The notes: a model not told the origin generated them from the sequence alone. A stretch of DNA of 64,000 nucleotides from Mucilaginibacter geliditolerans (GCF_014200495.1 NZ_JACHBY010000001.1:930001-994000), one strand, 5' to 3'. Numbered from the stretch's first letter, positions 1-9,390 are shown. Numbers and translations are program-made.

Positions 1-212
1 TTATCGACTATCAGTTCGCCTATGGCCAAAATTTTCAAGGTATTGGCGACTGTTTTTGACTGCATAAAATTTAGCGGCGAATGCTCAAGATTTTTTGAAT
101 GGTGATGACTTAGTATATGACTGGTTATTACCGGTGCAGATGATGTACGCATACCGGCCAAAGCACCGATTCCTAATATCTGCCAAAACGAATGTGAAAT
201 TTTAAGCTTCAT
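1..212 (-). CDS. DUF4126-like membrane protein, N-terminal part (runs off the window)
   Basis: An open frame starts at the ATG at 212-210 and continues past base 1 without a stop, so only the first 70 residues are visible. They include LGIGALAGMRTSSAPVI, which matches the conserved start of DUF4126-type small membrane proteins (Gly/Ala-rich first helix with a G-MR motif), followed by a His-rich loop and SPLNFMQSKTVANTLKILA. Function is unknown for the family. It lies downstream of the efflux operon terminator and on the same strand. A stop (TGA) in frame about 40 bases upstream supports the chosen start. Family recognition is from memory; the membrane character is visible. Confidence 0.6.
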   Translation of the reverse strand, partial: MKLKISHSFWQILGIGALAGMRTSSAPVITSHILSHHHSKNLEHSPLNFMQSKTVANTLKILAIGELIVD

Positions 213-340
213 AAAAACCTGAATAGATAATGCACTCAACAAAGGCAATAATCATTCCCAAATGATGTGGTACACAAATTTGATGGTACTACCTACCTCA
301 AATTTATGTTTAAAAAAGTTGGTTAATGTAGCTGATCATA

Positions 341-376
341 AAAAAAGCCACCCGGAGAAATCCGGGTGGCTTTTTA
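341..376 (-). terminator. Rho-independent terminator of the efflux operon
   Basis: A perfect 10-bp stem (347-356 with 361-370) closes a GAAA tetraloop. It is flanked by A-runs on the left and T-runs on the right, so it can work on both strands. It sits 20 bases after the stop codon of the RND permease gene. Confidence 0.9.
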
Positions 377-396
377 ATTATACAATCAAAAAATAA

Positions 397-3300
397 TTAT
401 ACTGTTTCCAGTTCGTGTTTTGGCTGTTGCCTTTTTTCTCTTTTCTTTCTGATGTTTTCCTTCATGTTGTAACGTATCAGGTACATACATGGCACTAATA
501 TCAAGGTGATCAGTGTTGCAAAACCTAAACCGAAGATCATTGTCCATGATAATGGCCCCCAGAATGCTACGTTATCACCACCAAAGTAAATATGCGGTTT
601 AAGGTGTGTAAACAATCCGGCAAAATCAATATTAAAACCTACCGCCAGTGGTATCAAACCTAATATGGCTGCACTTGCGGTAAGCAATACAGGTGTCATA
701 CGTGTACGGGCAGCTTCAACAACGGCATCGTGTATGCTTAAGCCTTGTTCTAACAGCATATCTGAGAACTCAACCAGTAATATACCGTTTCGTACTACCA
801 CACCCGCTAGAGCGATGATACCTACACCCGACATAACTATAGAGAACGTCATATGGAACAAACTCAAGCCCAAGAACACCCCTATTATACTAAAGAAGAT
901 TTCACTCAAAATAATCAGTGTTTTACCTATGGAGTTAAACAGGGCCATTAATATAACCAATATCAACCCAAATGATATCAGCAATGCAGTACCAAGGAAT
1001 GCACCTGTTTCAGCCTGATCTTCCTGCGAACCACCCATTTTGATGGATACATTCTCAGGTAACTTAAAGTTTTTGATCGCCTGTGCTATCTGGGCATTTA
1101 CATCGGCCGGGGTAAATGGTTTTATAACGTTTGAACCCAAAGTTATCACCCTTCTCTGTTGTTTGTGTTTAATATTGGCATAAGTATTAGTATACCTTAC
1201 ATCAGTAAATGCTGATATAGGCACCTGCCTTATACTACCTCCCATAGCAATATCACGGAAGGTGATCTTTAAGTTACGTAACGCATCTACATCATTACGC
1301 TGATCTTCAGCTGCGCGTACATCAATTTCATAGTTATCCTCTGTAGTATTTCTGTAATCAGATGCCTTGGCACCATATATAGAAGCACCTAAAGCCTGGT
1401 TGATCTGGTTTGTTGTGATACCTTCACGATTTGCACGCTCACGGTCTACATCAAAAATGATCTCTGGTTTATCGGCCTGCACATCGGGTACCAATTGTTC
1501 AATACCAGCAATTCCTTGCTGATCCAGGTATTTTTTTAACCTGGCTGAGGTATGCACTAAGGTATCCAGGTTATCACCCGCCATTTCAATACTGATATCC
1601 TTTTGTACCGGCGGACCGCTGGCTTCTTGCGCAACGGCAATCTGCGCTCCCGGCACACCCTGCACCGAGCTACGGATCCTTTTCAGTATTTCTTTGGTAT
1701 CTTTTCCATTCCTCTTGCCAAATTCAACAAAAGCAACAGTGATCTTACCTTTATTGTAGTAAGTACCCTGATCTTCGTCTGACGGATCGGTAACACCTAC
1801 AGATACGTTTGAGATAATAGATGATACGATATCCTTATCGGGCTCAACCACTTGCGCAACCTTCTTTTCCAATTGCTGCACAACCGTATTGGTATACGTT
1901 TGATCGGTACCTATAGGCATAGTCACATATACATACACAAAGTTCGGATCAGATGATGGGAATAATTCCACGTCCAATTTACTAACTACAGAGAAACCTA
2001 TTGTAAAGAAGAACAATACAATAACCCCCATAAGTACTTTCCATGGATTATGTACAGCACGCTCCAGCCATCTTGCATACCAGGTTTGAAAACGCGGCCA
2101 TAAATTTTTCTGGAACCTGTCTATCACCTTTAACAATACAAAGTGGTTGAACAGGAACAGGAATATAATAAGCACCATAAAATTACCAATGCCAATACTT
2201 ATGGCACCAATTGCTGCAAGCAGGTAAAAAAACACAGTTACACCTGCAAGTATTAAAGTTGTACGTGTTGTTTTACGATCAAATGTTTGATGATCATGCT
2301 CACCTTCATGGTGTGGCTTCATAAAATCAACCGCGAAAACCGGGTTCATGATATAAGCAACCACCAGTGATGCCAATAAGGTTATAATAAGCGTTATTGG
2401 CAGGAAGAACATGAAACTGCCAATTAAGCTATGCCAGAAAGCCAGCGGGATAAATGGTGCAAGCGTAGTCATGGTACCTGAAAATACAGGCATAAAAACT
2501 TCCCCGGCAGCTATTTTTGCCGCTTTTGTAATCGGCATCGCTCCATTATTAAATATACGGTGTGTATTTTCAATTACCACAATGGCATCATCCACCACAA
2601 TACCCAACGCCAGCAGGAAGGAGAACAATACGATCATGTTGAGCGTAAAGCCTATGACCGGCATAAACAGGAACGCAATAAAACACGATAAGGGAACCGA
2701 CAGTGCCACAAATATGGCGTTGGTGCTGCCCATAAAGAACATCAGGATAACGGTTACCAGTATAAAACCAATAATAATGGTATTAATAAGGTCGTTAAGT
2801 GTTGTACGTGTTTTGTCAGACTGGTCACCCGTTACAGTAATATTTAATCCCTTAGGGAAAATAGTTTTCTGTTTTTGTTTGATCAATGAATAGATCTCAT
2901 CCGAAGCTTCGATCAGGTTTTCACCTGAACGTTTACTTACGTTAAGGGTAATTACATTTTTAAAGTTCGGGTCGTTTGGCGTTTTAAGACGCGCGTAACT
3001 TTCCTGATCCTGGAAACCATCTCTTATTTGCGCAATATCACGCAAATAAACAGCTTTACCCTGCGGATTTCTGATTACCATCGCAGCTACTTCATCTGCA
3101 CTCTTAAAATCTTCTTTAATATCAACCGCGCGTTGTTCACCATTTGTTGTAATAGTTCCCGCTGTTGATAAAATATTTTCATTACCTATGGCTTGTATGA
3201 TATCGCCATAACCAATCTGCGCTGCCGACATCTTATTAATGTCGACATTGATCTGGATATTTGGTTTTAAAGCACCTACCTCAACTACCTGCGAAATTTG

Positions 3301-3831
3301 CTTCATGCCTTCGATATCATCTTTCAGGTTATCAGCATATTCTTTTAATTTCTTAAGGTCATAATCACCCGATAAGTTGATGTATAATATAGGCTGATCG
3401 GCAACATTAATATCAGATACGGTTGATTCCTTTAAGTTGTTATCGTTTTGCGGCAAATCCTGCTTGGCTTTATCAACGGCATCCTTAACATCCTGCTTGG
3501 CATCCCTTATTTTAACATCAGTGTTAAATTCAGCAGTAATGATCGACACGTTTTGTTGTGTGTTAGAGGTAACCTTTTTCAGGCCCTTTAACGATTTCAT
3601 CTGCTTTTCGAGCTGCCTTGTAACCAATGTCTCAATATTCTGTGGAGATTGCCCCTGGTAAATGGTGGTTACATATATTTTGGGTATAGTAATATCCGGA
3701 AAATTCTCCTTCGGCAGGGAATTATAGGATGAGAACCCGAGTAGTGTGATTAAAAATATAAGCACATATACCGCCCGTTTGTTATCAATGGCCCAACTCG
3801 ATGGCCCAAATTCTTTTTCCTGGTCTTTCAT
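397..3831 (-). CDS. RND family efflux pump inner-membrane permease (AcrB/HAE1 type)
   Basis: The 1144-residue protein has the length and layout of RND permeases: a first membrane helix near residue 20-40, a large periplasmic loop, a block of helices with VVDDAIVVIENTHR (the conserved TM4 motif carrying the proton-relay aspartates), a second periplasmic loop and a closing helix block. It would use the proton gradient to pump hydrophobic or amphipathic compounds out through a periplasmic adaptor and outer-membrane channel, both encoded just upstream. It is the last gene of the tetR-tolC-hlyD-RND operon, 23 bases after the adaptor gene. A hydrophilic His-rich stretch (HHEGEHDHQ, about residue 510) lies between the two halves. 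The substrate cannot be told from sequence. Confidence 0.95.
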   Translation of the reverse strand: MKDQEKEFGPSSWAIDNKRAVYVLIFLITLLGFSSYNSLPKENFPDITIPKIYVTTIYQGQSPQNIETLVTRQLEKQMKSLKGLKKVTSNTQQNVSIITAEFNTDVKIRDAKQDVKDAVDKAKQDLPQNDNNLKESTVSDINVADQPILYINLSGDYDLKKLKEYADNLKDDIEGMKQISQVVEVGALKPNIQINVDINKMSAAQIGYGDIIQAIGNENILSTAGTITTNGEQRAVDIKEDFKSADEVAAMVIRNPQGKAVYLRDIAQIRDGFQDQESYARLKTPNDPNFKNVITLNVSKRSGENLIEASDEIYSLIKQKQKTIFPKGLNITVTGDQSDKTRTTLNDLINTIIIGFILVTVILMFFMGSTNAIFVALSVPLSCFIAFLFMPVIGFTLNMIVLFSFLLALGIVVDDAIVVIENTHRIFNNGAMPITKAAKIAAGEVFMPVFSGTMTTLAPFIPLAFWHSLIGSFMFFLPITLIITLLASLVVAYIMNPVFAVDFMKPHHEGEHDHQTFDRKTTRTTLILAGVTVFFYLLAAIGAISIGIGNFMVLIIFLFLFNHFVLLKVIDRFQKNLWPRFQTWYARWLERAVHNPWKVLMGVIVLFFFTIGFSVVSKLDVELFPSSDPNFVYVYVTMPIGTDQTYTNTVVQQLEKKVAQVVEPDKDIVSSIISNVSVGVTDPSDEDQGTYYNKGKITVAFVEFGKRNGKDTKEILKRIRSSVQGVPGAQIAVAQEASGPPVQKDISIEMAGDNLDTLVHTSARLKKYLDQQGIAGIEQLVPDVQADKPEIIFDVDRERANREGITTNQINQALGASIYGAKASDYRNTTEDNYEIDVRAAEDQRNDVDALRNLKITFRDIAMGGSIRQVPISAFTDVRYTNTYANIKHKQQRRVITLGSNVIKPFTPADVNAQIAQAIKNFKLPENVSIKMGGSQEDQAETGAFLGTALLISFGLILVILMALFNSIGKTLIILSEIFFSIIGVFLGLSLFHMTFSIVMSGVGIIALAGVVVRNGILLVEFSDMLLEQGLSIHDAVVEAARTRMTPVLLTASAAILGLIPLAVGFNIDFAGLFTHLKPHIYFGGDNVAFWGPLSWTMIFGLGFATLITLILVPCMYLIRYNMKENIRKKREKRQQPKHELETV

Positions 3832-3854
3832 ATTCTTGAAATCAGATTATATAA

Positions 3855-4955
3855 TTAATTACCAGATTTTAATACGCTTACTTTATCGCCGTCGCCAATT
3901 TCGCTTGCACCTTCAGTTATTAACTGATCACCGCTTGATAAACCAGATTTCACCTCAGTAAAACCATTCGATGTTTTGCCTTCGGTGATAGGTTTACGTC
4001 TAGCGTATCCATTTTCATTCACATACACATAATCGCCTTCATCCGATCTTTGGATAGCATTTATCGGCACAGCAATAGTATTATGGTTTGAGTAATTGGC
4101 AATTTGCAAAACAGCCGTCATGTTAGGGCGATATTCTTTGTTGTGTGGTAGTTTTATTTCGATACCAAAGCTACGTGAACTAGGATCGATAACCTTTGCA
4201 GCAAAAGTTACACGGGTAGCTAATGAATCATTAACATCAGGGAATAAAACCTTAACACTATCACCCTGGTTTACACTGCTTGAGTACGACTCAGGAACAT
4301 CTGCCTTAACTTTTAACACTTCGGCGTTAATAACACGTATACCAGTTGAACCCGGCGCAGCTACCTGCCCTAGTTTCAGGTCCATTTGATCAACAACACC
4401 ATTAATTGGCGATACAATGCGGTACAGATCAGCTTGTTGTTTTAAAGATGCTACCTGTTTTTGAGCAGTTTGCAAATTGGTTTGTGCCTGTAAGTACTGA
4501 ACCTCGGTACCTATTTTCTGATCCCAAAGATTCTTTTGGCGCTGGTAAAGGATATTTGAGAGGTTAAGCTGAGATTGTGCCTGGGCAACATTTTGCTGCA
4601 ATACGCTATTATCTAACTGCGCAAGTACTTCGCCTTTGCTTACGTGGTCTCCTGCTTTTACATATAGCGCTGTAATTACCGCGCTTGCCTGTGGATAGGC
4701 AGTAACGTTATCCTGTGCATCTATTTTACCCTGTATTTGTACATAGTTGGTAAACTGGCCTGGTTTAACAGTAATAGTACTTACATCGGCGCCTTTGGTT
4801 GAATCGGCACCTACCTGTGCCTGTAATGCCGCTATTTTCGAGCTTAACTCAGCTTGCTGCTTTTTCAAGTCGGCCAGTTGAGTTTTTTTATCAGTTGGTT
4901 TATGCGAACAAGCCGCTAAAAACAATATTGCCGGTATGTATAATAGTTTTTTCAT
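3855..4955 (-). CDS. Efflux RND periplasmic adaptor (HlyD/MFP family) lipoprotein
   Basis: This 366-residue protein has a lipoprotein signal with lipobox LAAC (Cys16), a coiled-coil-prone segment (KKQQAELSSKIAALQAQ), then a biotinyl-lipoyl-like half (VKAGDHVSKGEVLAQLD), an alpha-hairpin region, the second lipoyl half (IVSPINGVVDQMDLKLGQVA) and a beta-barrel and membrane-proximal domain. That order is standard for membrane fusion proteins, which bridge the RND permease and the TolC channel. It lies between the two other pump genes with gaps of 23 and 29 bases, consistent with one transcript and stoichiometric assembly. The coiled coil just after the lipid anchor is somewhat unusual but common in Bacteroidota homologues. 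Confidence 0.93.
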   Translation of the reverse strand: MKKLLYIPAILFLAACSHKPTDKKTQLADLKKQQAELSSKIAALQAQVGADSTKGADVSTITVKPGQFTNYVQIQGKIDAQDNVTAYPQASAVITALYVKAGDHVSKGEVLAQLDNSVLQQNVAQAQSQLNLSNILYQRQKNLWDQKIGTEVQYLQAQTNLQTAQKQVASLKQQADLYRIVSPINGVVDQMDLKLGQVAAPGSTGIRVINAEVLKVKADVPESYSSSVNQGDSVKVLFPDVNDSLATRVTFAAKVIDPSSRSFGIEIKLPHNKEYRPNMTAVLQIANYSNHNTIAVPINAIQRSDEGDYVYVNENGYARRKPITEGKTSNGFTEVKSGLSSGDQLITEGASEIGDGDKVSVLKSGN

Positions 4956-4984
4956 TGTCTCTTTTTAATATTGTGGATTTAGTG

Positions 4985-6412
4985 TTATTGGATTCTACCG
5001 TATGCTTTGTCAAGATCAACTTTGCTAACTAAAGCGTCATATAAACCTTGTATGTATTGGTTGTCTGCAGCATCGAGTGATGTTTGTGCCTGTGTAACTT
5101 CAATACTGGAACCTACGCCTTGTTGATACTTGATTTTTGCAACTTTTAAAACTTCTTCAGCTAAAACCTGATTTTGCTTTTGGTTATTAAGTGTTTGCAA
5201 GCCGTTAATATAGCTTACTCTTGCCGAGTTAGCTTGCAGACTTAAAGCGTTTTTCAGGTTATATAAATCATTTTGCGATTTTAACACAGTTATCTTTGAT
5301 TGTCTTACCTGATTAATACGTTGTCCTCCACTAAAAATCGGCACATTTAAACTTAATCCTATATATGTTGCCGGATAGCTTGTTGAAAATAATTGGCCAA
5401 ATGAATTATTTTGATATGTAAGTGCGGTATTGCCAACTGCCGAAAGTGTAGGCAAGTAATGTGATTTTTTATTTTGCAAATCAAGCTCATTTAGTTTCAC
5501 TGATGTTTCCGCCAAATCGTATTCAATTCTTTTATGATAAAAGCTGGTATCTGACACATCGTTAGCAACGTCATTATTAAGATCAATATCTTCAAGTTTA
5601 CTTTTAAGTATTAAGTTAGCCTGTATAGGCATGCCCATCTGGAACTTTAATAGTTGAAGATTTAAAACCAAAAGCCGTAAGGTATTTTCGCGGCTGGTTA
5701 CTAAATTATTATACTGTACCGAGATCCTGTCTACATCTATTTTTTCAACAAACCCTTGTTTATTTTCTTGTACAGTTTCGTCAAATTGTTGTTTAAGCTG
5801 TTTAAGATTTGCATCAAGCAATTTTATCTGCTCGTTGCTTACCAGAACCTGATAATATGCTTTAGTGACATTTACATTGGCTTCAATTTTTGAACGGGTG
5901 TACATCCGTTGTGATAATTCCTTATAAGTTCTTGATGCCTTTAACCCTACCAGGTACGACCCATCAAATATGATTTGGTTAAGTGTTAGCCCCAGGTTTG
6001 AATTGTATGTCTGGTATAAACTAACTTTTTGTTCGGCCGGCGTTCCGCCCGGAGGAGTGGCAGGAATAACTTCACCAGTGGAGCTATTCTTAACATTTTG
6101 CTGATTTAAAATACTATATATCGGTGCTGATATAAAGTCAGGAAATAAGATCGAAGGTGTTTTTAAATAATCCTGAAATGATGCCGTACCACTAATTTGC
6201 GGCAATCCTTGTCCTGTTATTTCTTTTACCCTGTATTCAGCACTTTTAACATCCAACCCAGCATTAACTACTGAATCCTGATGCTGATACGCATAATTCA
6301 CGCAATCCTGTATACTAAAGTTATACGTGGAATCACGCAAGGGGGCCTGCTGCGCATAGCTGTTTACCGCTACGGTACAAAGCAGGGCCATTATAAAAAC
6401 TGTATTTCTCAT
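4985..6412 (-). CDS. TolC family outer-membrane efflux channel
   Basis: The 475-residue product begins with a Sec signal peptide ending near SYAQQ and contains the two repeated alpha-helical coiled-coil units of outer-membrane efflux proteins (for example LLDANLKQLKQQFDETVQE and the second copy NQVRQSKITVLKSQNDL). TolC homologues trimerise to form the exit duct of tripartite pumps. It is the first structural gene after the regulator (87-base gap) and is followed by the adaptor and permease. Nothing is truncated; length is typical for the family. Confidence 0.93.
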   Translation of the reverse strand: MRNTVFIMALLCTVAVNSYAQQAPLRDSTYNFSIQDCVNYAYQHQDSVVNAGLDVKSAEYRVKEITGQGLPQISGTASFQDYLKTPSILFPDFISAPIYSILNQQNVKNSSTGEVIPATPPGGTPAEQKVSLYQTYNSNLGLTLNQIIFDGSYLVGLKASRTYKELSQRMYTRSKIEANVNVTKAYYQVLVSNEQIKLLDANLKQLKQQFDETVQENKQGFVEKIDVDRISVQYNNLVTSRENTLRLLVLNLQLLKFQMGMPIQANLILKSKLEDIDLNNDVANDVSDTSFYHKRIEYDLAETSVKLNELDLQNKKSHYLPTLSAVGNTALTYQNNSFGQLFSTSYPATYIGLSLNVPIFSGGQRINQVRQSKITVLKSQNDLYNLKNALSLQANSARVSYINGLQTLNNQKQNQVLAEEVLKVAKIKYQQGVGSSIEVTQAQTSLDAADNQYIQGLYDALVSKVDLDKAYGRIQ

Positions 6413-6499
6413 TGTTTATATATTGTAATAGGTATTATTATGTTTATTAATTGTAAAGATGAACCTGCTTGTTGACAACTGCATGTCAGCAGCTTATGA

Positions 6500-7111
6500 T
6501 CATTCGCTACTTATATTTTTATATTTATCTAAAAGCTTATATCCTTTTAAAGTACATATGCCATAGTTAAAATGCTCCAGAAACTGGTATTGCACCTTCC
6601 ACGGACTAAATTCAGCTAAAGGGAACAATGTGGTATTAAAGCCCATTTCCACCTGTGTTACGCGCATCCTTGCCATTATTTTAACATCAATATCAGGTCT
6701 TATATAGCCTTGTTTTATCCCTTTATTTAAAAGTTCCTCCAATGTGCGTATCAAAACATCTGCTTTGAAGTTTTGAAATTCCTTCCAGGCATCGGGATGA
6801 TATTTTTGCATATCATGTATCACAATCGGGTTGATCTTTGAGAATATCTCTTCAGAGCATTTCATCATATTGATCATTTCCTCAATCACATCACCCGAGG
6901 TACTCATAATGGCGCACATCTGGTCTTCGTCTTCCTGCAGCTTCTTTTTTGTAAGGGCAACAACCAATTCGTTCTTATCCTTAAAAAAGTGGTAGATGGT
7001 TTTTTTTGATATACCTAAGTGTTTGGCAATATCATCCATCGTAACGCTTTTTATACCTGCTGTTAAAAACAGGTCCTCGCCGCCTTGTATAATTCTTTCT
7101 ACCGGTACCAT
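6500..7111 (-). CDS. TetR/AcrR family regulator of the efflux operon
   Basis: This 203-residue protein has a TetR-type helix-turn-helix at its N-terminus (SVTMDDIAKHLGISKKTIYHFF) and a variable ligand-binding C-terminal half. The open frame could begin with GTG at 7126, but that codon lies inside a perfect -7 promoter element (7126-7133), so the ATG at 7111 is preferred, giving a very short leader. Members of this family usually repress their own operon and release DNA when a pump substrate binds. Here the gene is promoter-proximal to the three pump genes, and an inverted repeat over its promoter is a plausible operator. Autorepression is inferred. Confidence 0.9.
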   Translation of the reverse strand: MVPVERIIQGGEDLFLTAGIKSVTMDDIAKHLGISKKTIYHFFKDKNELVVALTKKKLQEDEDQMCAIMSTSGDVIEEMINMMKCSEEIFSKINPIVIHDMQKYHPDAWKEFQNFKADVLIRTLEELLNKGIKQGYIRPDIDVKIMARMRVTQVEMGFNTTLFPLAEFSPWKVQYQFLEHFNYGICTLKGYKLLDKYKNISSE

Positions 7112-7125
7112 TTTAATCTCCGGCA

Positions 7126-7164
7126 CAAAACTATGGAAACATTTTTAGATTTCAAAGTTTCCAT
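7126..7164 (-). promoter_or_regulatory. Promoter of the efflux operon with overlapping palindromic operator
   Basis: On the minus strand there is TTTG (7153-7156), a 19-base spacer and TAGTTTTG (7126-7133), an exact match to the Bacteroidota housekeeping promoter TTTG-N17-19-TAnnTTTG. An 8-bp perfect inverted repeat, ATGGAAAC (7133-7140) and GTTTCCAT (7157-7164) with 16 bases between, covers the spacer and both promoter elements. A TetR dimer bound there would block polymerase. Confidence 0.75.
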
Positions 7165-7200
7165 TTCAAATTACTTTTTACAGACAACCGGCATATTTGT

Positions 7201-7208
7201 TACCTTTG
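7201..7208 (+). promoter_or_regulatory. Probable -7 promoter element of purB
   Basis: TACCTTTG matches TAnnTTTG and lies 17 bases before the purB start codon. No good TTTG -33 box is seen at the ideal distance; a T-run at 7175-7179 is the nearest candidate. Confidence 0.5.
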
Positions 7209-7224
7209 CAAAAAATTATATAAA

Positions 7225-8568
7225 ATGACGCTTTCTCCTCTTTCAGCCATTTCCCCTATCGACGGGCGTTACCACAATGCAACTGCTGAACTGGCTGAGT
7301 ATTTTTCGGAATACGCACTAATAAAATACCGGGTATTTGTTGAAATTGAATATTTTATCGCCCTGTGCGAACATCCGTTACCACAATTACAAAACTTTGA
7401 TAAAAATCTATCAGAAAAGTTACGCGACATCTACCGAAATTTTTCAGAAGCTGATGCGCTGGACATCAAACAGATAGAAAAAACCACAAATCATGATGTT
7501 AAAGCTGTAGAATACTTTATTAAAAAAGAGTTCGATAAGCTAAATATTGCTGCTTATAAAGAGTTTATCCACTTCGGCTTAACATCACAGGATATAAACA
7601 ATACTGCTATCCCTTATTCATTTAAATTAGCTTTAAATGATGTTTATTACCCGGCATTAGCCGAATTAATCGACCTGCTAAAAAAATACGCCGGCGACTG
7701 GGATAAAATACCGATGCTGGCACATACGCACGGTCAGCCTGCATCACCTACCCGTTTGGGCAAAGAGATACAAGTATTTATTGAGCGCCTGGAAAACCAG
7801 CTTGCATTATTGAAACAAGTACCTTACTCTGCAAAATTTGGCGGCGCTACAGGTAACTACAATGCGCATAATATTGCTTATGGTAATATCGACTGGAAAA
7901 CATTCGGTAATCATTTTGTGAATGACATTTTGAGCCTGAGCCGCTCACAATTTACCACACAGATTGAGCATTATGATAATTTCGCCGCTCAATGCGATGC
8001 CTTAAAACGCATAAACAATATTTTGATCGACCTTGACAGGGATATGTGGGCTTATATATCGATGAACTACTTTAAGCAAAAAATAAAAGCTGGCGAAGTA
8101 GGTTCATCGGCCATGCCGCATAAAGTAAACCCAATTGATTTTGAGAACTCAGAAGGTAACTTAGGTATCGCTAACGCGTTGTTTGAGCATTTAGCTGCCA
8201 AACTACCTGTATCAAGGCTACAACGCGACCTGACCGATTCAACTGTTTTGCGTAATATAGGCGTACCGGTTGGGCATACACTTATCGCTATGAAATCAAC
8301 TATTAAGGGCTTAAATAAGTTATTACTAAACGAATCGGTAATTGCGGGCGCATTGGAGGCTAACTGGGCAGTAGTTGCGGAAGCTATACAAACCATTTTA
8401 CGTCGCGAAGCTTATCCTAACCCCTACGAAGCATTAAAAGAGCTTACACGTACTAATACCCACATAAACGCTGGTACTATAGCGGAGTTTGTTAATACTT
8501 TGGATGTTAGCGATGAGATTAAAAAAGAAATTAAACAAATAACACCGTCTAATTATACAGGGATATAA
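7225..8568 (+). CDS. purB: Adenylosuccinate lyase
   Basis: The 447-residue enzyme carries the fumarase/aspartase superfamily signature SSAMPHKVNPIDFEN at about residue 293-307, with the catalytic serine in its flexible loop, and the HGQPASPTRLGKE histidine motif near residue 172. It cleaves SAICAR to AICAR and adenylosuccinate to AMP, two steps of purine synthesis, in the cytoplasm. The start MTLSPLSAISPIDGRY is typical for the family. It is divergent from the efflux regulator and appears to be a single-gene unit, followed at once by a heptad inverted repeat that probably ends transcription. Confidence 0.97.
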   Translation: MTLSPLSAISPIDGRYHNATAELAEYFSEYALIKYRVFVEIEYFIALCEHPLPQLQNFDKNLSEKLRDIYRNFSEADALDIKQIEKTTNHDVKAVEYFIKKEFDKLNIAAYKEFIHFGLTSQDINNTAIPYSFKLALNDVYYPALAELIDLLKKYAGDWDKIPMLAHTHGQPASPTRLGKEIQVFIERLENQLALLKQVPYSAKFGGATGNYNAHNIAYGNIDWKTFGNHFVNDILSLSRSQFTTQIEHYDNFAAQCDALKRINNILIDLDRDMWAYISMNYFKQKIKAGEVGSSAMPHKVNPIDFENSEGNLGIANALFEHLAAKLPVSRLQRDLTDSTVLRNIGVPVGHTLIAMKSTIKGLNKLLLNESVIAGALEANWAVVAEAIQTILRREAYPNPYEALKELTRTNTHINAGTIAEFVNTLDVSDEIKKEIKQITPSNYTGI

Positions 8569-8570
8569 TT

Positions 8571-8645
8571 CAAAAGTTAAAAGTCAAAATTCAAAACAAT
8601 CGTTGAAAAAGCATTTTTGACTTTTTAATTTTTAATTTTGACTTA
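8571..8645. repeat. Heptad-repeat inverted arms after purB
   Basis: The left arm is four consecutive 7-mers of the form cAAAAgt (8571-8598). The right arm is four 7-mers TTTTTGA, CTTTTTA, ATTTTTA, ATTTTGA (8614-8641). The arms are roughly complementary, giving a long imperfect hairpin directly after the purB stop. It may act as a terminator. Confidence 0.75.
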
Positions 8646-8705
8646 ACAATAGGTCATAAACGGGTCATAACTATTGTAGGATAGTTTTTAAATCAAAAAG
8701 CTATC

Positions 8706-8713
8706 TAAATTTG
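8706..8713 (+). promoter_or_regulatory. Probable -7 promoter element of the nfu gene
   Basis: TAAATTTG fits TAnnTTTG and lies 27 bases upstream of the ATG at 8741. A TTTT at 8684-8687 is 18 bases further up and could be a weak -33 box. The TTG at 8711 falls inside this element and is therefore unlikely to be a start codon. Confidence 0.5.
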
Positions 8714-8740
8714 TTAAAGAATTTATTGGAGAAAATAAAA

Positions 8741-9292
8741 ATGAATATCAACGTATATACTGAATCAACACCGAATCCTGCAACCATGAAGTTCATTGTG
8801 AACAAGTTGCTGATTAACGGCAGCGCCGACTTTGCAACAAAGGAAAGTGCTGAAAAATCACCATTTGCCAAAGAGTTATACAAATTTTCATTTGTTAACG
8901 GAGTTTTCTTCGCAAGTAATTTTGTTACGGTAACCAAAACTGAAGGTAGCGACTGGGATGACCTGTTACCGATATTAAAAGAGTTTGTTAAAGGTGCCGT
9001 TGAAGCTGAATTAGCTGTACAAACCGAAGAACAACCCGAAGCAGGAAACTTTGAAGGAACTGATATTGAAGTTAAAATACAGCAAATACTGCATGATTAT
9101 GTACGCCCTGCTGTTGAATCAGACGGTGGCGCTATTACCTACAAGTCGTTTGGTGAAGGTGTGGTAACTGTTGAGCTTCGCGGCTCATGCAGCGGTTGCC
9201 CGTCATCTACAGTTACCCTGAAAGCCGGTATCGAGAACTTACTTAAACGTATGGTTCCTGAAGTTACCGAAGTGGTTTCTGAAGCGTTATAA
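8741..9292 (+). CDS. Nfu-type iron-sulfur scaffold/carrier protein
   Basis: This 183-residue protein has an N-terminal Nfu_N domain (TESTPNPATMKFIVNK, from residue 5) and a C-terminal NifU-like domain with the cluster-binding CSGCPSS motif near residue 150. Such proteins carry [4Fe-4S] clusters from the assembly machinery to target enzymes. An upstream TTG at 8711 would add ten residues, but it overlaps the predicted promoter and the ATG at 8741 is preceded by GGAG, so 8741 is chosen. A cysteine desulfurase that could feed it is encoded in the same window (33640-34776) but not nearby. Confidence 0.92.
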   Translation: MNINVYTESTPNPATMKFIVNKLLINGSADFATKESAEKSPFAKELYKFSFVNGVFFASNFVTVTKTEGSDWDDLLPILKEFVKGAVEAELAVQTEEQPEAGNFEGTDIEVKIQQILHDYVRPAVESDGGAITYKSFGEGVVTVELRGSCSGCPSSTVTLKAGIENLLKRMVPEVTEVVSEAL

Positions 9293-9296
9293 TTAT

Positions 9297-9376
9297 TGAA
9301 CACTAATTGTACAAATTAGAGCGAATTTCACGAATTTGATTGGTGAAATTCGAATAAATTCGTGCAATTAGTGTCT
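9297..9376. repeat. Intergenic inverted repeat between nfu and suhB
   Basis: Outer arms ACACTAATTG and CAATTAGTGT (about 9300-9309 and 9365-9374) and inner arms CGAATTTCAC and GTGAAATTCG pair to form a long hairpin between two convergent genes. Words of this type (aattcgtg, cgaatttcac) recur in other Bacteroidota intergenic regions as I recall. It probably terminates transcription from both sides. Confidence 0.75.
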
Positions 9377-9390
9377 TTCTTTAATTAGGG

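Noticed and set aside
1..340. A frame (HKFEVGSTIKFVYHIIWE-stop-LLPLLSALSIQVF) upstream of and in line with the DUF4126 start, as if a longer gene had been cut by a TGA
   Set aside because: The upstream segment does not look like the start of this family and is short; the ATG at 212 gives the expected N-terminus.
2411..2893. 160-residue frame on the plus strand within the RND permease gene
   Set aside because: It is antisense to a clear gene, has no motif, and its composition mirrors the permease codons. The same applies to the other overlapping frames in this gene.
8571..8645. CRISPR-like repeat arrays at the heptad loci
   Set aside because: Units are 7 bp with no spacers, unequal in wording, and inverted; no cas genes are present.
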